Positions 17,654 to 24,635 of a stretch of DNA of 41,253 nucleotides are shown here, piece after piece. A program made the translations under genes and the position numbers. A model generated the notes under the pieces. The model made no database searches. It saw only the letters and a list, made by a program, of their open reading frames with translations, and was not told the DNA's origin. The stretch comes from an uncultured Methylococcaceae bacterium (GTDB taxonomy: Bacteria > Pseudomonadota > Gammaproteobacteria > Methylococcales > Methylococcaceae), in the NCBI GenBank assembly GCA_903859815.1, contig CAIOOA010000026.1, forward strand, positions 1 through 41,253, read 5' to 3'. Numbering within the stretch: position 1 is the first letter of the stretch; each line of letters opens with the position of its first letter.

Positions 17654-18049
17654 TTAACCATTAAAGGCTTGAATATCATCAACCCATTTGTGACATGATT
17701 GGTCACCCCATTCATGGGCAGTGTCATACGACCTATAAGTATGATTACATGCCCCGTTCGCCTGATGATACACTGCGATCTAATCATAAACTAGCCTTCA
17801 TTAATCATCACACCCCCCGTCGCAATGCTCATCTCACGCGATGGATTCATCATCCGAAGCGTTACCTTCATGACATGGCGCGGCCCATGGGTCATGCAGC
17901 GCGAACAATTCCAAATTTGCCCATTGTATTTGTCATCCACCACGCCATTTACTAATTCGGCTACGTTGGTTGTTGACAAGCTTGCGCCGTATTCATCAAA
18001 AATTGCGCCGGAACTCCAAACAATCGCAATGTTATTGCTATACTTTTGA
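17654..18049 (-). pseudogene. Possible degraded coding sequence
   Basis: The 480-base gap 17615-18094 has no convincing intact gene. On the minus strand, three pieces in different frames look protein-like. One lies near 18000-18049 (NNIAIVWSSGAI), which joins by a one-base shift to a piece ending at 17791 that contains GQIWNCSRCMTHGPRHVMKV. The other is a 39-residue frame at 17654-17773 rich in Cys, His and Trp. Together they could be a broken gene of about 130 codons. No family is recognised, and plus-strand frames over the same DNA are also open, so this is weak. Confidence 0.25.
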
Positions 18050-18094
18050 TTGGATCATCACTTCTTTTCTAACATTGACAGGAGAACCCTAGCT

Positions 18095-18742
18095 ATGAGA
18101 CCAAAAATCAGCTTAGACTTCAATCATATCAAAGACCCAGAGTTGTTGCTCAAGGCCAATACCATAATTGCCGCGATGACTGACAACCCGAACTTCCCCG
18201 AACCCTGGCCGGTTCAGATTCCCTCCTTGCCAGTCTTGCGGGATGCGGTGGCAGCCTTCCAAACCGCCGTGCAAGACGCACTGACCCGCGACACTACCAA
18301 GATAATTTTGCGCGACCAAGCAAAAAATAGCTTAATCGAGTTATTGTTGGATTTAGTGCCTTATGTGGAAATGATTGCCAAGGGCGATGTAAACATCCTA
18401 TTGTCCTCTGGTTTTGAACTGTGCAAAGAACGGACGCATACCGGGGTCAGTAAAATCATTCTGGGTGCGCCAACCGATTTCTGGGTCAAGCGCAGCGAAT
18501 TGGAGGGCGAGTTGATCGCACATGTCGCCAAGTTGCAGGGCGCGAGCAGCTATGAGTTGCAGATTGCCGAAGGCGACCCGACCGTGGAGGAAAACTGGCA
18601 TCAACACGCCATCTATGCCAATGGCTCGAAAATGGTCGTCAGTGGCTTGACACCGGGACATCGGGTCTCCGTCCGCGTCCGGGGCATCAACGCCGCCGGA
18701 CCGGGAGCTTGGTCGGATACGGTGACGCTAATTGTGGGCTAA
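18095..18742 (+). CDS. Fibronectin type III domain protein
   Basis: The 215-residue product starts at ATG 18095, with AGGAGAA 8-14 bases upstream. Residues 1-110 are helical without a recognised domain. Residues about 122-215 form one fibronectin type III fold: APTDFWV, a SYELQIAEGD strand, SGLTPGHRVSVRVRGIN and the closing GPGAWSDTVTLIV. There is no signal peptide or membrane segment, so its location is unclear. A clearly related but decayed copy lies at 21763-22146, so the family has been duplicated here. Function is unknown; such domains usually bind proteins or polysaccharides. Confidence 0.8.
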   Translation: MRPKISLDFNHIKDPELLLKANTIIAAMTDNPNFPEPWPVQIPSLPVLRDAVAAFQTAVQDALTRDTTKIILRDQAKNSLIELLLDLVPYVEMIAKGDVNILLSSGFELCKERTHTGVSKIILGAPTDFWVKRSELEGELIAHVAKLQGASSYELQIAEGDPTVEENWHQHAIYANGSKMVVSGLTPGHRVSVRVRGINAAGPGAWSDTVTLIVG

Positions 18743-18817
18743 TCTTATTATCTGTCATGCATTACCCCCCCCATTTTGAATAGAAATGCGGGGTTAGGCT
18801 AGTTGCTGTTGATTTTA

Positions 18818-18909
18818 GCCGTTCATGCTTACTGTCGAAGCATGAACGGCCTAAGCCTACGCTAAGTTGCGATTTTCCGTTTACCCTTCGTCAAGCTCAG
18901 GGCGAACGG
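18818..18909. repeat. Two CCGTT-type palindromes
   Basis: The first is a perfect 13-base stem GCCGTTCATGCTT/AAGCATGAACGGC at 18818-18850 with a 7-base loop. The second, at 18877-18909, pairs CCGTT..CCCT with AGGG..AACGG around TCGTCAAGCTC. A third relative lies at 16420-16447. Both lie between convergent genes (the fibronectin protein and the SGNH gene) and could act as bidirectional terminators or transcript ends, though neither has a T run. They look like REP-type dispersed units. Confidence 0.7.
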
Positions 18910-18964
18910 AATTGATCAATTTTTTTGAAGAACACAACATCGAACAACTCTTATGTTATTTCTC

Positions 18965-20047
18965 TCACTTTTCTAATTTGACATTTTCTACACCGATGTC
19001 TTTGAGAAAATCAAGGATCGACTTTGCGGCCAGTTCATAACCCCTAGTTCCAAAGTGAGTGTCGTTGGGGAGATAAACATCTTTTTCGCCACCATTTATC
19101 GAGTTATTCACCAGAATGTCAAGCCTAGGATAATTGACTTTGCTTTCGATCAGCTGTTGAGCTAAACTCTTAAATCCATGGCTGTCATAATTGGCTATGT
19201 ACTGCCTATAAGCGTTACTTTTATCAGGTATTGACAATAAGATGAACAGAGTGCTTCCATTGGATTGTATAGAATTCTGTAAACTCGTTACTGCACACAA
19301 GCTTTTTTCTAAGTAATTTTTATTCCATAGTTTACTATCGAACCACGTCCGTAACAATAATATTTGCTCACTTTTATTATTGGAGAAAAGATCATTCCTA
19401 GTTAATGAAAATCTTATTACTTCTGAAAAGTCGTCATTAAATAAATATCGGAACAAAGAATTCTTTAGAAAAAGAAAAGCAAATTTGAAATTTATATCTG
19501 AGAGTGACATATCTATATTTCGATTTTTTTCAACAAACTCAATAGGCTTTTCAATAAATCCAAAGTTCCAAGAAAATCTTGATTCTGTAACCTGTTTACT
19601 TTCGCACGCAATATTCAAAGTCAGGAATCTATTTTGGAAAGCCCCCTCACCCGTCTCAAAAATAAACAATTTTGGAGGGTTACTAATAAAAGTCGGATTA
19701 CTTAAAACATCCTCAATAGGTGTCTCATCCCAATACAATGTGAGAAAAGAAAAGCCTGTCTTTTCAGATAGAAAAGATTGCCATAATTCCTGTTTGGAGA
19801 AAGAATCACCATATACAACTATATCATAATATTTATCATACGTTTTATGGTTCGCAGACTTATTAACCAGACTCTTCTGAGGTATTGTCCAACCGAAGTC
19901 ACGTTCAGAGTACCCGCCCATCCTAGTCAAGTTGCCATCAATAGGTTGGATATATAGAGCAGTCAACGCCAATAAGGTCATACCTGATAAAACCAAGATT
20001 ATCAATATAAGTAAATATTTCTTTGGCGAGGGGGTTTCAGTATTCAT
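18965..20047 (-). CDS. SGNH/AlgX-like protein for polysaccharide O-acetylation
   Basis: The 360-residue protein has one N-terminal membrane anchor (about 10-33) and a periplasmic domain of the SGNH type. YGDSF at 79-83 gives the nucleophile block with S82, and DTHF at 329-332 gives the D-x-H pair (D329, H331) with LPNDTHFGTRGYE around it. AlgJ/AlgX-like proteins receive acetyl groups from a membrane acyltransferase and place them on an exported polysaccharide. That partner is encoded 23 bases upstream in the same direction. No alginate or other glycosyltransferase genes are near, so the polymer is unknown. AT-rich like its neighbour. Confidence 0.8.
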   Translation of the reverse strand: MNTETPSPKKYLLILIILVLSGMTLLALTALYIQPIDGNLTRMGGYSERDFGWTIPQKSLVNKSANHKTYDKYYDIVVYGDSFSKQELWQSFLSEKTGFSFLTLYWDETPIEDVLSNPTFISNPPKLFIFETGEGAFQNRFLTLNIACESKQVTESRFSWNFGFIEKPIEFVEKNRNIDMSLSDINFKFAFLFLKNSLFRYLFNDDFSEVIRFSLTRNDLFSNNKSEQILLLRTWFDSKLWNKNYLEKSLCAVTSLQNSIQSNGSTLFILLSIPDKSNAYRQYIANYDSHGFKSLAQQLIESKVNYPRLDILVNNSINGGEKDVYLPNDTHFGTRGYELAAKSILDFLKDIGVENVKLEK

Positions 20048-20070
20048 AGATTACGGTGTTACTTAATAGT

Positions 20071-21651
20071 TCAGAATTGATAGTACAGAAACTCACTAGC
20101 CTTTGTGATGTATACCAAGCCAATAAGCGCCATCGCAGCAACACTAACAGACCAAACTAGGGTAGGTTCCCAAATAATTTTTGTTGTTGTATGCTTGTCT
20201 CCACGGTATGAATTTAATGCCGGAAAGTATTTCCCCATAATTTGTTGCGTGTTGGGCATGAACCATATTAGAAATGCATGATATAGAGCCAATTTAATTG
20301 CATTCATATTAAAGCCAGTGTCTGAAACCCTAGAGTTTAGACTTTTAAATGAAATTCCTAAAGCAGAAAATAATGGTTGAAGTGGGCCAAGCAAATTCTG
20401 CCATTCCACTGGTAACGCAACCCCGTTCAACCCTAACATTCCCCTGGTCATAAGGATTGCCCCATTAAGGTCTTGCGTCCTAAAAAAGGCTATTGATAAT
20501 ATAAATGCCGCCACAGTCAAAGCGCACCCAAGAAAACGTCCTATCCAAGTTGAGTGTCTGATGTCATGTCCTAAACTACGGCGTATATTTCGCCAAATAT
20601 GGTTGATTGTCAGATAGATTCCATGAAGCCCTCCCCAAATCAGATAATTCCATCCTGCACCATGCCACAGTCCCCCTATTAACATTGTTATGGAGAGATT
20701 CAACATGAGCCGCCATGATTTTTGCCTGCCTTGGCTTAACGGAGTATAAACATAATCGCGCAGAAAGCGCGATAAAGTCATATGCCAACGCCGCCAGAAT
20801 TCAAATATATTGACAGCTTTATATGGCGAATGAAAATTTAAAGGGAGCTTAATTCCAAAAAGTAAAGAACCACCTATAGCCATGTCCGAATAACCGGAAA
20901 AGTCAAAATATAATTGAAATATATAGCAGATACCTCCTAGCCATGCTTCAAAAAATGTCAACTCATGACCCTTTGCAACAAAGTCAAAGAGAGTTACTGC
21001 ATAGGGAGCTATGCCATCGGCTAAAACAGTTTTTTTGAAGAGTCCTATGAAGAAAACAGTTATACCAACTGCGATATGACTTAGATTAGGTTTATAAATT
21101 GAAGGATCAGAGAATTGTGGAATTATTTCCTTATGATGTAAAATGGGGCCGGCAATTAAATGTGGGAAATAAGTGATGAACAGGGCATAATGTGTCAAGT
21201 TATAGTCTTGTATTTCGCCTCGATACGCATCAACCAAAAAAGCGATTTGTGTAAAAGTAAAAAATGAAATCCCTAGAGGTAGAATAATGTTACTCATATT
21301 CCAATTTGTTCCAACGAGTACATTTACGTTTTCCAAGAAGAAATTGGCATATTTAAAATACCCAAGCAGGGACAAGTCAATTATCAAACCAGTTATTAAT
21401 AATGTCCTGCAAAAACTATTTTTTGCCTTATTTTTTTTCGCTCTGACTATTCCAAGACCTATCAAATAATTGAACAATATTGAACTTATTAGCAATGGTA
21501 TGTAAACTGGATTCCACCAACCATAGAAAAATATTGAGGCTACCACAAGCCATGAAGAAGCAAAACGCTGACTGAATCTCCCAATGGCAAAAAAGAAAAA
21601 TAAGGTGACAGGGAGGAAGACAAAAATAAAGGGGTAGGAATTAAATAGCAT
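20071..21651 (-). CDS. MBOAT family O-acyltransferase (AlgI-like)
   Basis: This 526-residue polytopic membrane protein matches AlgI/DltB-type acyltransferases, which move acyl groups across the membrane for modification of surface polymers. It has about ten hydrophobic helices, the entry block YFPHLIAGPILHH, the YFDFSGYSDMAIG motif, FWRRWHMTLS with H290, and the core GGLWHGAGWNYLIWGGLHG with the catalytic histidine H330. The start MLFNSYPFIFVFLPV is typical for the family. It heads a two-gene leftward operon with the SGNH protein. Its own upstream region holds a decayed fibronectin-type gene rather than polysaccharide genes. Confidence 0.9.
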   Translation of the reverse strand: MLFNSYPFIFVFLPVTLFFFFAIGRFSQRFASSWLVVASIFFYGWWNPVYIPLLISSILFNYLIGLGIVRAKKNKAKNSFCRTLLITGLIIDLSLLGYFKYANFFLENVNVLVGTNWNMSNIILPLGISFFTFTQIAFLVDAYRGEIQDYNLTHYALFITYFPHLIAGPILHHKEIIPQFSDPSIYKPNLSHIAVGITVFFIGLFKKTVLADGIAPYAVTLFDFVAKGHELTFFEAWLGGICYIFQLYFDFSGYSDMAIGGSLLFGIKLPLNFHSPYKAVNIFEFWRRWHMTLSRFLRDYVYTPLSQGRQKSWRLMLNLSITMLIGGLWHGAGWNYLIWGGLHGIYLTINHIWRNIRRSLGHDIRHSTWIGRFLGCALTVAAFILSIAFFRTQDLNGAILMTRGMLGLNGVALPVEWQNLLGPLQPLFSALGISFKSLNSRVSDTGFNMNAIKLALYHAFLIWFMPNTQQIMGKYFPALNSYRGDKHTTTKIIWEPTLVWSVSVAAMALIGLVYITKASEFLYYQF

Positions 21652-21762
21652 ATTAGCTTTGTTTATCTTGCTATGATAAAGTGATATAAACTAGCCCTAA
21701 TGTAGTCATGCGTTATTAGGGTCATAGGTTTTTATAATTAGATTATCCATTAGGAATTAATA

Positions 21763-22146
21763 AAAAATCAGCTTGGATACACCTACCAATTTCTGGGCCA
21801 AGCGCATCGACGAAGAAGGTCACTGATCGCCCATGTACTCCCCCTAAAAATGGATAGTCATGTAATCTTACAACTTACCAATATAAAATAAAATATTTGT
21901 TCAAGTCAACGACATTTAGTGGAGTGATAAGGGAGTAACTAAACTGTTAGGTACGGTCAGTTTGAATAGCAAATTACCGAAGATGACCAGAGAGTAGAGG
22001 ACAACTGGGAACACAAGACTTCAACCATTAGCTCGTTGTGATAGTCTCAGTCCAACCACTGGTGGGAAAAAAGTTTGTTCACGTCCGTGGCATCCACATC
22101 CGACGAGGGTCGGGGATTTTATCGGATAAGGTGACGTTGATGGTGA
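21763..22146 (+). pseudogene. Decayed copy of the fibronectin type III gene
   Basis: This stretch matches the 3' half of the gene at 18095-18742. At 21766-21838 one frame gives ISLDTPTNFWAKR against IILGAPTDFWVKR, then a shift before LIAHV. At 21950-22019 it gives an F-E-stop-Q-I-T-E-D-D reading against Y-E-L-Q-I-A-E-G-D, and EDNW against EENW. At 22041-22143 it gives VHVRGI and SDKVTLMV against VRVRGI and SDTVTLIV. Internal stops and frameshifts show it is dead, and the region between the first two blocks has no clear match. It fills most of the 633-base gap before argG. Confidence 0.8.
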
Positions 22147-22209
22147 ATTCATCTTATCAAAGATATATTTTAACCACCCTGTTTGCAAAAAACAATGAGG
22201 GTAATTTGT

Positions 22210-22291
22210 TGAGTAATGTATTGGCTGCGAAAGACGGAATACTATTTGTATGATAGCTTTCGTCTTTCGCATAACTTCATTATATTACTCA
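22210..22291 (-). repeat. Long inverted repeat spanning the argG stop codon
   Basis: GCGAAAGACG (22227-22236) pairs with CGTCTTTCGC (22261-22270), and further out TGAGTAAT (22210-22217) pairs with ATTACTCA (22284-22291). The outer right arm covers the argG stop codon. The inner loop is 24 bases. With no T run it is not a classical terminator, but it could form the 3' end of argG mRNA. Confidence 0.5.
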
Positions 22292-23514
22292 GTAAATTTA
22301 ACGCCCTTCTTCCCCGCAATCCTTAATCTGAGGGCATTCAATTTGATAAATCCTTCTGCATCCTTTTGATTGTAAGCTCCTTTATCATCCTCGAACGTGG
22401 CGATGTTCATATCAAACAAACTATTATTCAGTGATTTTCGACCGGCAACACTGACCGAACCTTTGTACAATTTAACCTTGACTTCACCATTAACTGTGAC
22501 TTGCGAGGCATCAATCATTTGTTGCAGCATCAAACGTTCCGGGCTCCACCAATAACCATTATATATAAGGCTGGCATAGCGCGGCATCAAGTCATCCTTC
22601 AAATGCGCCACTTCACGATCCAGAGTCAAAGATTCAATAGCCCTATGTGCTTTCAGCATGATCGTGCCACCGGGCGTTTCATAACAACCACGTGATTTCA
22701 TGCCAACATAGCGGTTTTCGACTATATCCAAACGCCCTACTCCATTGGCTCCACCCAATTGATTAAGTTTTGCCAATATCTTTGCCGGACTTAATCGTTC
22801 ACCATCAATGGCAACTATGTCTCCTTTTTCATAACTTAATTCAATATAAGTGGCCTTATCGGGAGCAGCTTCGGGGGAAACCGTCCAACGCCACATGTCT
22901 TCTTCTGGTTCAGACCACGGATCTTCTAGGATTGCACCTTCATAAGAAATATGTAGCAAATTGGCATCCATCGAATAGGGTGAAGATTTACCTCGTTTCA
23001 TCTCAATGGGAATATTATGCTTTTCAGCATAGGCCAATAAGGTTTCTCTTGAAGTCAAATCCCATTCACGCCAAGGTGCAATAACTTTGATTTCAGGTTT
23101 TAAAGCATAAGCTCCTAACTCAAAACGTACTTGGTCATTACCTTTGCCTGTGGCTCCGTGGCAAATCGCATCACAACCTGTTTCGTTTACAACTTCAATC
23201 AACCGCTTGGCAATCAATGGACGAGCGATTGACGTACCAAGTAAATATTCCCCTTCGTAAATTGTGTTGGCGCGAAACATGGGATAAACAAAATCTTTGA
23301 CGAATTCTTCCTGCAAATCATCAATATAGATTTCTTTTATACCCATAGCCAATGCTTTTGCACGGGCTGGTTCGACTTCCTCGCCTTGTCCAATATCAGC
23401 GGTAAAAGTAACTACTTCACATCCATAAGTTTCTTCGAGCCATTTTAAAATGACAGAGGTATCGAGCCCACCAGAATAGGCTAAGGCGACTTTTTTGATA
23501 GTTTGACTGGACAT
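22285..23514 (-). CDS. argG: Argininosuccinate synthase
   Basis: ArgG joins citrulline and aspartate with ATP to make argininosuccinate in arginine synthesis. The 409-residue protein is of the usual short type. It has the PP-loop SGGLDTS at 14-20, a GQGEE block, the citrulline/aspartate binding region with [14 protein letters not shown], and the [11 protein letters not shown] and [10 protein letters not shown] blocks. An AGGT just before the start serves as ribosome binding site. A perfect hairpin separates it from ilvE upstream, so it likely has its own promoter in 23515-23628. No argH or other arg gene is present. Confidence 0.98.
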   Translation of the reverse strand: MSSQTIKKVALAYSGGLDTSVILKWLEETYGCEVVTFTADIGQGEEVEPARAKALAMGIKEIYIDDLQEEFVKDFVYPMFRANTIYEGEYLLGTSIARPLIAKRLIEVVNETGCDAICHGATGKGNDQVRFELGAYALKPEIKVIAPWREWDLTSRETLLAYAEKHNIPIEMKRGKSSPYSMDANLLHISYEGAILEDPWSEPEEDMWRWTVSPEAAPDKATYIELSYEKGDIVAIDGERLSPAKILAKLNQLGGANGVGRLDIVENRYVGMKSRGCYETPGGTIMLKAHRAIESLTLDREVAHLKDDLMPRYASLIYNGYWWSPERLMLQQMIDASQVTVNGEVKVKLYKGSVSVAGRKSLNNSLFDMNIATFEDDKGAYNQKDAEGFIKLNALRLRIAGKKGVKFTE

Positions 23515-23628
23515 TGATTACCTACTAAGAAATACAAGATAAATTACATCGTCATAACGAATAGATAGTACTCTATTGTTGTTTTATTAAAGTTAAGTTG
23601 CTCTGATAAATCGAGACTGCCTAATTTA

Positions 23629-23663
23629 AAATGCCGTTTCATCTCTTTGTTGAAACGGCATTT
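23629..23663 (-). terminator. Terminator of the glnE-ilvE unit
   Basis: A perfect 13-base stem AAATGCCGTTTCA/TGAAACGGCATTT with a 9-base loop lies 26 bases past the ilvE stop. On the minus strand it is followed by TTTAAATT, so it suits a rho-independent terminator. Confidence 0.75.
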
Positions 23664-23689
23664 CGTTGCAAGCGAAATTAAACTAATAT

Positions 23690-24607
23690 TTAGTAACTAA
23701 GCCATTCAGGATGATTTGACTGTCTCCCATGTACATAATCAAAATAAAGATTTTGCAGCTTTTCAGTGATAGGTCCCCTCGTGCCAATGCCTATCTCACG
23801 ACCATCAAGTATTCTGATAGGGGTCACTTCTGCCGCCGTACCAGTAAAGAAAGCTTCATCAGCCACATAAACTTCATCACGTGTAATCCTCTTTTCGATG
23901 ACTTCAAGACCTTGCTCCTTAGCAATGGTCATCACTGTCTCTCGGGTAATCCCCTCAAGGGCAGACGTTAAATCCGGTGTATAAAGTTTGCCACGTCGTA
24001 TGATAAAGATATTTTCACCACTTCCTTCAGCAACATAACCTTCATGATCCAATAAAAGAGCTTCATTGCAACCACAAGCAGCAGCTTCTTGAACGGCTAA
24101 AATTGAGTTGAGATAATTTCCATTCGCCTTTGCCTTGCACATCACGCTGTTGACATGATTTCGTGTATAGGAGGATGTTTTGACAGTAATACCTTTCTCT
24201 ATGCCCTCATTGCCTAAGTATCTTCCCCATTCCCACGCCGCTATCATAACATGTACACTAAGATTGCTTGCATGTACACCCATTCCTTCTGAGCCTAGGT
24301 AACACATTGGTCGTATGTAAGCACTAGAAAGATTATTTTTTTTCACAGCATCAATTTGAGCTTGATTTAAAACATCTTTAGCAAATGGGATTTTAATATT
24401 TAAAATATGGGCTGAACGAAATAATCGATCAGTATGATCTTGTAATCTAAAAATTGCAGTGCCGACATCTGTTTGGTAAGCACGTAAGCCTTCAAATACG
24501 CCTAAACCATAGTGTAAAGTGTATGTTAATACATGTGTCTTTGCCTCTCGCCAAGGCAGCCATTCACCGTCTAACCAGATGATGCCATCTCTATCATCCA
24601 TTGTCAT
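23690..24607 (-). CDS. ilvE: Branched-chain amino acid aminotransferase
   Basis: IlvE is the PLP enzyme for the last step of Leu, Ile and Val synthesis. The 305-residue product is fold-type IV: HYGLGVFEGLRAY at 32-44, YIRPMCYLG at 97-105, the PLP lysine K160 in KANGNYLNS, the cofactor-binding EGSGENIF, and ALEGITRETV. The length matches E. coli IlvE (309). ATG codons at 24607 and 24601 are both possible. It starts 28 bases after the glnE stop, so the two are probably one transcript, as in Pseudomonas. Confidence 0.97.
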   Translation of the reverse strand: MTMDDRDGIIWLDGEWLPWREAKTHVLTYTLHYGLGVFEGLRAYQTDVGTAIFRLQDHTDRLFRSAHILNIKIPFAKDVLNQAQIDAVKKNNLSSAYIRPMCYLGSEGMGVHASNLSVHVMIAAWEWGRYLGNEGIEKGITVKTSSYTRNHVNSVMCKAKANGNYLNSILAVQEAAACGCNEALLLDHEGYVAEGSGENIFIIRRGKLYTPDLTSALEGITRETVMTIAKEQGLEVIEKRITRDEVYVADEAFFTGTAAEVTPIRILDGREIGIGTRGPITEKLQNLYFDYVHGRQSNHPEWLSY

Positions 24608-24635
24608 TGTAAAGTCTCCTATGAGTTTTTATTGT

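Noticed and set aside
17695-18049. Plus-strand open frames rich in His
   Set aside because: Their His and Arg richness is what antisense translation of a coding strand gives, and neither frame has a ribosome binding site or recognised motif.
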